A DNA stretch of 64,000 nt from Rapana venosa (lineage: Eukaryota; Mollusca; Gastropoda; Neogastropoda; Muricidae): the NCBI GenBank assembly GCA_028751875.1, contig CM054165.1, positions 28,844,131 to 28,908,130 on the forward strand, given 5' to 3'. The position numbers and the translations under genes are program-made. Shown here piece after piece: positions 11,142 through 23,300 of this stretch. Position 1 is the first letter of the stretch. The number at the start of each line of letters is the position of its first letter. A model generated the notes under the pieces. That model was not told the DNA's origin. It searched no databases and saw only the letters and a list, made by a program, of their open reading frames with translations.

Positions 11142-14100
11142 TATCCATAAAATTTTTAACATAACGGTTTTAACAACCATAACATTATGACAAAATAACA
11201 TTTTTTAACAACATAACATTTTGTCAATATAACGTGTTATAACAACCATAACATCATGTCAACAAAACGTGTTATAACAATCATACAATCATGTCAACAT
11301 AACGTGTTATAAAAAATATAACATCATGTTAACATAACGTGTTATAACAACCATAACATTATATCAACATAACGATTTATAACAACAATAACATTATGTC
11401 AACAAAACGTTTAATAACAACCATAACATTATCTTGACATAACGTTTCATAATAGCAATAACATTATGTCAACATAACGTTTTATAACAACTATAACATT
11501 GTGACAACATAACGTATTAAAACAACTATAACAGTATGACAACATAACGTTTTATAACAACTATAATATTATGTCAACATAACGGTTTATAGCAACCATA
11601 ACATCATGTCAATATAACGTTTTATAACAACCATAACGTTATGTCAACATAACGTTTTATAACAACCATAACATTATGTCAACATAACGTGTTATAAGAA
11701 CATAACATTATGTCAACATAACGTGTTATAAGAACCATAACATCAAGTCAACATAACGTGTTATAACAATCATAACATAATTTCAACATAACGTGTTATC
11801 ACAACCATAACATCATGTCAACATAACGTTTTTAAAACACACATAACATTATGACAACATAACGTGTTCTAACAACATAACATTATGACAACATAACCTT
11901 TTATAACAATCATAAGAGTTTGTCAACATAACGGTTTATAGCAACCATAACATTATGTCAACAAAACGATTTATAACAACCAAAACATTATGTCAACATA
12001 ACGTTTTATAACAACCATAACATTATGTCAACTTAACGGTTTTTAGAAACCATAACATTATGTCAACATTACGATTAAAAACAACCATAACATTATGTCA
12101 ACATAACGTTTTATAACAACCATAACATTATAACAACATAACGTGTTATAACAACCATAACATTATGTCAACATAACGGTTTATAACAGCCATAACTTTA
12201 TGTCAACATAACGTTTTATATCAACCTTAACATTATGACAACATAACGTGTTATAAGAACATAAAATTATGTCAACATGACGTGTTATAAGAACCATAAC
12301 ATGAAGTCAACATATCGTGTTAAAACAACCATATCATTATGTCAACGTAACTTTTTAAAACAAACGTAACATTATGTCAACATAACAATTTATAAGAACC
12401 GTAACATTATGTCAACATAACGTTTAATAGCAACCATAACTTTATCTCCACATAACGTGTCATAACAGCCATAACATTATGTCAACAAAACGTTATATAA
12501 CAGTCATAACATTATGTCAACATAACGTTTTATAACAACTATAAGATTGTGACAACATAACGTTTTATAACAACCATAACATCATGTCAACATAACGTTT
12601 TATAACAACCATAACATTATGACAACATAACATTTTATAACAACATAACATTTTGTCAATATCACGTGTTATAACAACCATAACATCATGTCAACAAAAC
12701 GTGTTAGAACAAATATAACATCATGTCAACATAACGTTTTATAACAACCATAACGTCATGTCAACATAACGTTTTATAACAACCATAACATTATATCAAC
12801 ACAACGATTTATAACAACAATAACATTATGTCAACATAACGTTTTATAACAATCATAACAATATGTCAACATAACGGTTTATAGCAACCATAACATTGTG
12901 TCAACATCACGTTTTATAACAACCATAACATTATGTCCACATAACGTTTTATAATAACCATAACATGATGACAACATAACGTGTTATAACAAGTAGTTTT
13001 AAATAAAAACCATAACATTATGTCAACATAACGGTTTATAAAAGCCATAACAGTATGTCAACATAACGTGTTATAACAACCATAATATGATGACAACATA
13101 ACGTGTTATAACAACCATAACATTATGTCAACATAACGTTTTATAACAAGTAGAACATTATGACAACATAACATCATGTCAACATTACGTTTTATAAAAG
13201 CCATAACATTATGTCAACATAACGTTTTATAACAACCATAACTTGATGACAACATAACGTGTTATAAGAAGATAACATTATGTCATTATAGCGATTTATA
13301 ACAACTATAACATTATGTCAACATTACGTTTTATAACAAGCAAAACATTATGTCAACATAACGGTTTATAACAGCCATAACATTGTGTCAACGTAATGTT
13401 TTATAACAATAATACCATGATGACAACATAACGTGTTATAACAACCATAACATCATGTCAACATAACGTTTAATAACAACCATAACAATATCTTGACATA
13501 ACGTTTCATAACAGCAAAAACATTATGTCAAATTTACGTTTTATAACAGCCATAACATTATGTCAACATAACGTTTTATAACAACTATAACATTATGACA
13601 ACATAACGTTTTATAACAAGCAAAACATTATGTCAACATAACGGTTTATAGCAACCAAAACATTATGTCAACATAACGTTTTATAACAACCATAACATTA
13701 TGACAACATAACGTGTTATCAGGACATAACATTATGTAAACATAACGTGTTATAAGAACAATAACATCAAGTCAACATAACGTTTTAAAAAACACTCATA
13801 ACATTATGACAACATAACGTTTTATAACAACCATAAAATTATGTCAACATAACGTGTTCTAACAACATAACATTATGTCAACATAACTTGTTATAACAAC
13901 CATAATATTATGTCAACATAACGTTTAATAACAACCATAACATTATGTCAACATAACGTTTTATAACAGCCATAAAATAATGTCAGCATAACGTTTTATA
14001 AAAACCATAACATTATGTCAACATAACGTTTTATAACAACCATAACATTATGTCAGCATAACGTTTTAGAACAACCTGAACATTATGGCAACATAGCGCA

Positions 14101-16128
14101 TCATAACAACCATAACATTATGTCAACATAACTTTTTATAACAACCAGAACATTATGTCAACATAACGATTTTATAATAAAAAAACCATAACATTATGTC
14201 AACATAACGGATTATAATAACCATAATATTATGTCAACATAAAGTGTTATATCAACCATATTAACATGTCAACATAACTTTTAAAAAAAAACGATGACAT
14301 TATGTCAACATTACGTTTTGTAACAACCATAACATTATGACAACATAACAGTTTTTTAAAAACATAACATTTTGTCAATATAACGTGTTATAATAACCAT
14401 AACATCATGTCAACATAATGTTTTTTAACAGCAATAACATTATGTAAACATTACGTTTTATAACAACCATAACATTATGTCAACATAACGTTTTATAACA
14501 ACCATAAAATTATGTCAACATAACGATTTATAACAACCGTAACATTATGTCAACATAACGATTTATAACAACCATAACATTATGTCAATATAACGTTTCA
14601 TAACAACCGTAACATTGTGTCAACATAACGTTTTATAGCAACCATAACATAATGTCAACATAACGTTTTATAAAAACCATAACATTATGTCAACATAACG
14701 TTTTATAACAACCATAACATTATGTCAGCATAACGTTTTAGAGCAACCTGAACATTATGGCTATATAGCGCATCATAACAACCAGAACATTATGTCAACA
14801 TAACTTTTTATAACAACCAGAACATCATTTTAAAATAACGTTTTTATAAAAAACGATAACATTATGTCAACATAACGGATTATAATAACTATAAAATTAT
14901 GTTAACATAACGTGTTATAACAACCATAACAACATGTAAACATAACGTGTAATAACAACCATAACATAATGTCAACATAACGTTTTATAAAAACCATAAC
15001 AATATGTCAACATAACGTTTTGTAACAACCATAATATTATGTCAACATAACGTGTTATAACAACCATATTAACATGTCAACATAACGTGTTATAACAACC
15101 ATAACATTATGTCATCATAACGTTCTATAAAAACCTTAACATTATGTCAACATAACGTTTTACAACAGCCATAACATAATGTCAACATAACGTTTTCTAA
15201 CAACCATAACATTATGTCAACATAACGTTTTGTAACAATCATAACATTATGACAACATAACAGTTTTTTAACAACATAACATTTTGTCAATATAACGTGT
15301 TATAATAACCATAACCTCATGTCAACATAATGTTTTTTAACAGCAATAACATTATTTCAACATAACGTTTCATAAGAACCATAACATTATGTCAAAATAA
15401 CGTTTTATAACAACCATAACATTATGTCAACATAACGATTTATAACAACAATAACATTATGTCACTATGACATTTCATAACAACCGCAACATTGTGTCAA
15501 CATAACGTTTTATAACAACCATAACATTATGTCAAGGAACGTTTTATAGCAACCATAACATTTTGTAAACATAACGCTTTATAACAGATATAACATAATG
15601 TCAACATAACGTTTTATATAAACCATAACATTATGTCAACATAACGTTTTATAACAACCATAACATTATGTCAGCATAACGTTTTAGAGCAACCTGAAAT
15701 TCATGGCAATATAGCGCATCATATAAAACCATAACATTATGTCAACATAACTTTTTATAACAACCAGAACATCATTTCAAAATAACGTTTTTATAAAAAA
15801 ACATAATATTATGTCAACATAACGGATTATAATAACTATAAAATTATGTTAACATAACGTGTTATAACAACCATAACAACATGTCAACATAACGTGTTAT
15901 AAGAACCATAACATTATGTCATGATAACGTTCTATAACAACCAAAACATTATGTCAACATAACGTTTTATAACAGCCATAACATAATGTCAACATAACGT
16001 TTTATAAAAACCATAACATTATGTCAACATAACGTTTTGTAACGACCATCACAATATGACAACATAACAGTTTTTTAACAACATAACATTATGTCAATAT
16101 AACGTGTTATAACAACCATAACATTATG
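11142..16128 (-). repeat. 35-bp satellite, inverted orientation, block 4
   Basis: Mostly clean inverted units. Marker variants recur: a unit pair with CAACCTGAACATTATGG followed by ATAGCGCATCATA occurs near 14070, 14735 and 15690, the last two about 0.96 kb apart and in the same neighbour context. The block is interrupted in mid-unit by a LINE insertion at 16128. Confidence 0.95.
16123..16128. other. Left target-site copy of the CR1/L2-like insertion
   Basis: ATTATG ends the interrupted satellite unit and is repeated at 20373-20378 where the satellite resumes. Removing the element and one copy gives a perfect satellite unit. Because the right copy merges with an (ATT)n tract, the duplication length is not certain. 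Confidence 0.6.
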
Positions 16129-17080
16129 GGAAGCTATTAGCTTTTGCGCCTGGTGGCAGCATTGGTGTGTGGCTCTGTGAAAGTGTGTGATTTTTGAGTG
16201 TTTTCTGTTATCGTATGAAGACAATTTTATATCACTGTGTTTGTGTTTTTGTCTGGATTCAAACGGTTAGACCAGTTTTTCTTGAAATTGCCTATTTTAT
16301 AAAACATTTCAATTCTAAATTTTCATCTTGTAAATATTTTGTTGGAAAAAAAGGCAACATGCTGATTTGTGTTTACTTGCTGTATTTAATTTTTGCCCCC
16401 TTTTCTACCTGACCCTGCTGATCGTGACAAACTGCACGTGCTTCACGAACTTAATCCACCCCCACACCCCCAACATCCAGCTTTCCTCACTTCACCCCAA
16501 TGACACACACCACTGTAATCTGAGAAACTATTGTGTGAATCGGCCCCAAACAAAACGGACTTGATGAAGCTTTCAAAAACAACATATTTCAAACCTTGGT
16601 ATTCATCGCAGAAAACCAGAAGAGGAACCGTGCAGGAGAGTCATCGCCCGCAGTGTGCCCGGCCTCCAGTGTCCCCCTCACCTCTGACGTCACTTCCCTA
16701 ACCACTGACCACGCTGCCTCATCTCCCGTGACATGCTTCCCCCTGTTATTGATTTATCTTCTATGTGTGAAAAGACTTTTCTTGATTGTAAAGTGCTTCA
16801 TGCTGTGTACAAAGTTTCAGATCCCCCGCCTGACTCAGTTCCTTTACCACCCTCCACACCTGACTCATCATGTAAACTCCTGTCTGTTCTCCCATGTCTA
16901 CTTATCTGCCATCGCCTTCATCTTCTTCCTCAGATCCTTGTCTAACTCACCACTTTCTCCTTCAAAACCCCTCCGTCTCCTTAAATATTCTTCACATCTG
17001 TCTGACACAATGTACAATCTGTTTTGCCCAGATGGAAAGTGCCTGCTGATTTTACCTTTCGATTTTTATCTCTGAAAAAA
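16129..17080 (+). other. 5' region of the CR1/L2-like LINE
   Basis: Contains short open frames (16194-16412, 16596-17075) with no recognised domain. The longer one has a Ser/Pro/Thr-rich stretch and ends just before the endonuclease remnants. It could be a ruined ORF1 or 5' UTR. I recognise no zinc knuckle, esterase or PHD motif. Confidence 0.4.
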
Positions 17081-17760
17081 AACATAGATTTAAACTTTTC
17101 TCAAGAAACATGGTTAAAACAACAAGGCCATGAACCTATGATAAAACAGCTAAACACCCACCTGGTCTAAGACTCTTTCCTTTCCCCCGACTCTCCCGTG
17201 GAGGTGGGCATCGCTGTCGTTACAAGGACACGCTGCATCCGGCTCTTTCTTTCTGCCCCTACCTCCCTTTTTCTCACCGGAATCTTTCGAAGTCTGTGAA
17301 ACTCCAACCTCAATCTACCCGGAATTATGTCACCTTTCTGCTGCCTTTACCGCCCACCTCCCTGGTAAAAACATCTGACATCTTCCCTTTTTCATCAAGA
17401 ATTCCAATCTCTACTTGATCACTTACAGACTCTCTTCCCAGAAACTTATCATTTTGGCGACTTTAACTTCCACTTTGACAACAGATCTTCTCCTGACGTC
17501 AAGGTCTTTTTTTATTGGTCTAACCACTCTTGTTCCAGCTGGTAAATGAAGGCTACACACAGATCGGGTATATTTTAGTTTGCTCATCAACTGATGTTTC
17601 ATAGATCTCATCAGGTCATATCTGTATCCGTCACTGATGAACTGCTTTCTGACCCATTCTGCCTTCTTTTCTTTCTCAACATTGCAAGGCCTATTAAAGA
17701 AAAAAGTGCATTCACCGTCGCAATCTTCAAGTCCATTCCATAGATATCCAAACTTTCTTA
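17080..17760 (+). pseudogene. LINE endonuclease remnant
   Basis: Successive frames give ETWLKQQGHE (near 17110), YRPPPW (near 17350), GDFNFHFD (17456-17479, the GDFN-type metal site of AP-like endonucleases) and TDELLSDPFC (near 17632-17662), where the family's final SDH box has Pro instead of the catalytic His (codon 17654-17656). The following NIARPIKEK piece matches the linker downstream of this domain. Several stops lie between the pieces. Confidence 0.75.
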
Positions 17761-17830
17761 CCCAAGCTGATGAACGCTATCACAAATCCCTGAACACACT
17801 GCACCCGTCATAAACACTACAACACTGTTC

Positions 17831-18076
17831 TTGGCCAACTGCTCGATGAGCATGCGCCTCCCACCGACCTCATTCTTCCTGATAGACTGCGCCCCAAGGT
17901 ACAACCATGATATCCGTGGTCGCAAACGCAAACGCCGACAACTCGATCAGCGACAAATGGCCGTAATAAAAACAAAAACTGAAATAAATAAGCAACTCCT
18001 TCGAAAAACAAATCAACTAAGTCAAAACCTTAATCCATTCAGCAAAGAAAAAGTATTACTCTGCTCAAGTTCTTGA
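17831..18076 (+). pseudogene. LINE linker between endonuclease and RT
   Basis: An 81-codon open fragment. RLPPTSF, then APRYNHDIRGRKRKRRQLDQR, which is the conserved W/R-Y-x-x-x-I-R-x-x-K-R-x-R-R-x-x-E/D-R basic box found between endonuclease and RT in CR1/L2-type ORF2. After about residue 60 the frame drifts from the family pattern. The Met start is fortuitous. Confidence 0.7.
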
Positions 18077-18479
18077 TGCTTACGTCATGAAATCTCTCTT
18101 TTCCCTCACCCCAACTCCTTATGGATCGCAAAGGAAAGCCCTCTACCCACTGTTCACAGCCCTTCCGAACTTCCTGCTTTATTTTCTTCATTCTTCTCTG
18201 ACAAAGTCCGCAACATTCGCTCCAGGACTGGATCAGGACTTATTTCACTACCCGCACCTCTGATCCCCAATTCCTGGCATTCCTCTCATTTTCTTTCATC
18301 CACAAGTGTGAATGAAATCAAGACAATCTGTGAAAGAATGTCAATTAAAATCATGTGATTCTCGATCCTTTATGCTTCTTCTTCTCACTCAGTGCATTCC
18401 AAAGCTCATACCCACTTCACGAAAATAGTAAACTCAGCTCTTCTCTCAGGAATTTTTCATCAGATCTCAAAAAATGCTA

Positions 18480-19300
18480 TAGTTACACCTCTACTCAAAA
18501 AAGCACGACCTCGACCCTAACATTCTGAAGTTTTTCAGGCCTGTTTCTAACCTACCTTTCATCTCTTAAGTCCTTCGAAAAAGTTGTTCTGAAAAAACTC
18601 AATAGCCATCTTCATTCCAACAATCTCCTTCCCCCTTTTCGTCTGCCTATCGTGCCAACCACAGCACGAGACACCTAGGTCCACACATTCAACACGCTTT
18701 TGCACGCTTCTGACTCAGGAAAAATATCCCTTCTCACTCTCCTCGGACTTGTCTGCCAGCCTTTGTCACTATAGACCAATCAATTCTTCTCTACCGTCTC
18801 CAGAACACGTTTGGTATTTAAAAAGACACAGCCCTCACCTGGTTCAGTTCATACCTTACAGACCGATTCCACACAGTTACAGTAATTAAGATTCATTCAG
18901 AATCCTGCCAAACTGGAATGTGGAGTCCACATGGGTGTCAGTTCCGGCCCTGTCTTTTTCACTCTCTTACACTGCCACCCTCTTTCACATATAATAAACC
19001 GTCATCAAATCAGCCATCATTTTTATGCCAGAGACTACAGAATTCTTAGGCAGTGAAACTCCCGAAAACTGCCTTCCTCTTGACCAAAATTTCCTGCGCC
19101 TTCAAGATATTCAAAACTGGATGATAGAGAACAAGTTACAACTAAATGCAGATAATAACCGGAAGCCATGCTTATTTGCGACCAAACACAAACTCTCTTT
19201 CCATAACCAAACAGCTTCAATATGAATTCGGACAATACGTCTGTCCCTCTATCACTGTAGTGAAATATCTAGGGGTAAGCTAATCGATAACACGCTTCTC
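18480..19300 (+). pseudogene. LINE reverse transcriptase remnant
   Basis: LKFFRPVSNLPFIS followed by a stop (18522-18569) is the first RT block. The catalytic box is FYARDYRI, with the YADD core changed to YARD at 19024-19035. A frameshift then leads to ETPENCLPL and IQDIQNWMIENKLQLNAD-like sequence (open frame 19025-19225), the conserved helix after the catalytic box. Motif A is only recognisable as scattered residues near 18740-18790. The enzyme cannot be functional. Confidence 0.78.
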
Positions 19301-19410
19301 CATGCCAAAAATTCATCACCCAAACCTGCCAGTCGTGTAATATCAATTACGGGCATAGTGCAGTTCGAAAGTATCTGTCCACTGATGGCAACATCCCAAA
19401 CTAGTACATC

Positions 19411-19900
19411 TCTCATTCTCTCACGTCTGGACTATTGCAATTCCCTTCTGGCTGGTCTGCCAAGCATCATCTAATCCACCCTCTTCAACGTATACAAAAC
19501 TCTGCAGCACTACTAGTCCTTCAGAAAGAAAAAATCTGAGCACATTACTCCTCTCTTGCGGATCTATCCACTGGTGCCTGTGCCACAGAGGATAAACTAT
19601 AAGATCTGTACCCTCTGTTACAAAAGTATCCAACAAAACGGCACCTTCCTACCTCTGTGAATGTCTTCATTGTTCAACTCCTTCTCGTTCCTCCGCTCTG
19701 CTGGCATATACCTTGTGCTTAAGATACCTAGATTAAACCAGTCCACTGTTGGCCGTCGCTCTTTTCTCTGTTTATGGTCAGTGGATCTGGAACCGGGGGG
19801 ACCTCCCCTATTCTTCCCTTGTCAAAAGCCTACTTATGATGCTTTTAAAATCCAGCCTAAAGACGCATTTATTTCAAACCTAAGATTCTCTCCTCTTGTT
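19411..19900 (+). pseudogene. LINE ORF2 C-terminal region
   Basis: SRLDYCNSLLAGLPS (from about 19421), then a stop and shift, then HITPLLRIYPLVPVPQRINY followed by KICTLCYKS (19538-19630), a stop, and finally the open frame 19661-19930 with IPRLNQSTVGRRSF and a PTYDAFKIQPKDAFI piece resembling the family's final FK-x-x-L-K-T-x-L-F box. This block order is diagnostic for the C-terminus of CR1/L2-like LINEs and puts the end of the ORF near 19900. Confidence 0.8.
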
Positions 19901-19983
19901 TCATCTCATCTCTGTCCCTGCCCTCAATAACCAACTCCCCCCCCCCCCCCACCATTAGCCTGCCGAGTGTACAACTTTTGTCC

Positions 19984-20042
19984 GTGTGTGTGTGTGTCGT
20001 GTGTGTGTGTGTGTGTGTGTGGGGCGCGCGCGCGCGTGTGTG
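19984..20042. repeat. (GT)n(GC)n microsatellite in the LINE 3' region
   Basis: A GT run passing into GGGGCGCGCGCGCGCG and back to GT. It follows an 18-C run (about 19937-19950) behind the ORF2 end and resembles the composition of the tract at 6531. Confidence 0.88.
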
Positions 20043-20211
20043 GGTTTTACATTTGTATTTGTAAAAACTGTTAATTGTGCGGTGTGTGTGTCTACATTTG
20101 AATTTGTAAAAAATCTATTAATCGTAACTGGGCTGCATGGAAAGAATAGGATGAATGAGAGCGCTTTGATTTGTTTTTTTTTGCAAGATTTAGCGCTGGT
20201 TAAAATTCCAT

Positions 20212-20267
20212 GTATTATTATTATTATTATTATTTTTAGTATTATTATTTATTAATTATTATTATTA

Positions 20268-20298
<31 letters not shown>

Positions 20299-20318
20299 TA
20301 TTATTATTATTATTTGTT

Positions 20319-20377
<59 letters not shown>

Positions 20378-20378
20378 G
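20212..20378. repeat. (ATT)n tail of the CR1/L2-like LINE
   Basis: About 165 bp of ATT trinucleotides with few interruptions, ending exactly at the satellite junction. L2/CR1-type LINEs commonly end in short tandem repeats, so this is read as the expanded 3' tail. The last ATTATG is shared with the satellite target site. Confidence 0.85.
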
Positions 20379-23300
20379 TCAACATAACGTTTTTATAACA
20401 GCCCATAACATTATGACATTATAACTTTTTTATAACATCGTTAACATTATGACAACATAAGTTTTAATAACTACCAGAACATTATGTCAACATTAACGGT
20501 TTTTAGAACCATAACTATTATGTTCAATATTACGAATAAATAACAACCATAAACAATATGTCACATAAGTTTTATAGAAGTATAACATTATGACAACCAT
20601 AACGTTTTATAACAACCATAAAACATTTTGTCAACATAACGTTTTATAACAACCATAACATTTTCGTCGACATAAAACGTTTTATAACAACCTAAAATTA
20701 TGTCAACATGACGTTTTATAACAACATAAACATATGTCAACATAAACGTGTTTATAACAACCATAACATCATGTCAACATAACGTGTTATAACAACCATA
20801 ACATTATGTCCACATAATGTGTTATAACAACCATAACATCATGTCAACAGAACGTTGTATAACAACCATAGACATTATGACAACATTACATTTTATAACA
20901 ACATTACGATTTGTCAACAAAACTTGTTATAACAGCCATAACATCATGTCAACAAAACGTGTTGTAACAACCATAACATCATGTCAACATAACGTGTTAT
21001 AACAACCATGAAATCATGTCAACATAACGTTTTATAACAACCATAACATTATATAAACATAACGTTTTATGATAAGTAGAAAATTATGTTAACATAACGT
21101 TTTATAACAACCATAACATTATATCAACATAACGATTTATAACAACAATAACATTATGTCAAGATAACGTTTAATATCAACCATAACATTATCTCGACAT
21201 AACGTTTCATAACAGCCTTAACATTATGTCAACATAACGTTTTATAACAACTATAACATTATGACAACATAACGTTTTATAACAACCATAACATTATGTC
21301 AACATAACGGTTTATAGCAACCAGAACATTATGTCAACATAACGATTTATAACAACCATAACATTATTTCAACATAACGTTTTATAATAACTATAACATT
21401 ATGTAAGCATAACGTTTTGTAACAACCATAAAACTATGACAACATAACAGTTCTTTAACAACATAACATTTTGTCAATATAACGTATTATAACAACCATA
21501 ACATCATGTCAACAAAACGTGTTATAACAACCATAACATCATGTCAACATAACGTTGTTATAAACTACCATAACATCATATCATACTAACGTTTTATAAC
21601 AACCATAACATCATGTCAAATAACGTTTGATAACAACCATAACATTATATCAACATAACGATTTATAACAATAACATTATGTCAACATAACGTTTATTAA
21701 CAACCATAACATTATCTCGAAATAACGTTTCACAACAGCAATAACATTATGTCAACATAACCTTTAATAACAGCCAAAACATAATGTCAACATAACGTTC
21801 TAGAACAACCATAACATTATGTCAACATAACGTTTTATAAAAACATAACATTATGTCAACATTACGTGTTATAAGAACCACAACATCAAGTCAACATATC
21901 GTGTTATAACAACAATAACATAATGTCAACATAACGTGTTATCATAACCATAACATCATGTCAACAGACCGTTATATCACAACCATAACATCATGTCAAC
22001 ATAACGTTTTATAACAACCATAAAATCATGTCAACATAACGTTTTCAAACAACGATAACATTATGTCAACATAACGTTTTATAGCAACCATAACATTATG
22101 TCAACATAACGTTTTATAACAGACATAACATAATGTCAACATAACGTTTTATAAAAACCATAACATTATGTCAACATAACGTTTTATAACAACCATAACA
22201 TTATGTCAGCATAACGTTTTAGAGCAACCTGAACATTATGGAAATATAGCGCATCATATAAAACCATAACATTATGTCAACATAACTTTTTATAACAACC
22301 AGAACATCATTTCAAAATAACGTTTTTATAAAAAAAACCCATAACATTATGTCAACATAAACGGATTATAATAACTATAAAATGATGTTAACATAACGTG
22401 TTATAACAACCATAACAACATGTCAACATAACTTGTTATAACAACCATAACATTATGTCATGATAACGTTCTATAACAACCATAACATTATGTCAACATA
22501 ACGTTTTATAACGACCATAACATTATGACAACATAACAGTTTTTTAACAACATAACATTATGTCAATATAACGTGTTATATCAACCATAACATCATGTCA
22601 CCTAAACGTGTTACAACAACCATAACATCATGTCAACATAACGTGTTAAAACAACCATAACATCATATCAACATAACGTTTTATAACAACCATAACATCA
22701 TGTCAAAATAACGTTTTATAACAACCATAACATTATATCAACATACCGATTTATAACAATAACATTATGTCAACATAACGTTTATTAACAACCATAACAT
22801 TATCTCGAAATAACGTTTCACAACAGCAATAACATTATGTCAACATAACCTTTAATAACAGCCATACATAATGTCAAACATAAAGTTTTTTTAAAAAAAC
22901 AAACTTATGCACAATACCGTTTTAAAATAACCATACATTATGACAACATAACATTTTTATGAAAAACATAACATGTTGTTCAATATAACGTGTTATATCA
23001 CCATAACATTCATGTCATTTAAAGTTGTTATAACAATCCATATCATCATGTCAACATAACCGATCGTTATAACAACTATATCATGTCAACATTAACGTTT
23101 TATAACAACCACAACATTATATAAACATAACGATTTAGAACAATATTAACATTATGTCAACATAAAATTTATAACAAACCTAACATTATTCGAAATAACG
23201 TTTCAAACAGCAATAACATATGTTCATTACATAACCTTTATAACAGCCAAAACATAATGTCACATAACGTTTATTAACAAACCATAACATTATCTCGACT

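Larger units (their letters stand above)
16129..20372 (+). mobile_element. Degenerate CR1/L2-like LINE inserted in the satellite
   Basis: A 4.24-kb plus-strand insertion, GC-richer than the flanking array. In order: a 5' region (16129-17080), endonuclease remnants (17080-17760), a basic linker (17830-18080), RT remnants (18480-19300), the C-terminal region (19410-19900), a GT/GC microsatellite and an (ATT)n tail. The motif wording matches CR1/L2-type elements (RPVSNLPF, YADD-type box, LDYCNSLLAGLP, IPRLNQSTVGRRSF). A short-repeat 3' tail instead of poly(A) is also typical of that group. The many stops and shifts show a long-dead copy, yet it spans nearly a full element. Confidence 0.88.

Noticed and set aside
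10552..11201. Four long open frames around 10.55-11.2 kb
   Set aside because: They exist only because the 500-N gap contains no stop codons.
11142..16128. A CRISPR array (regular short repeats of about 35 bp)
   Set aside because: There is no repeat-spacer alternation: the whole 35-bp period is conserved, there are no cas genes, and the context is eukaryotic.
16367..16564. Small plus-strand frames in the LINE 5' region as host genes
   Set aside because: They lie inside the 4.24-kb insertion, have no recognisable domain and are most simply parts of the dead LINE.
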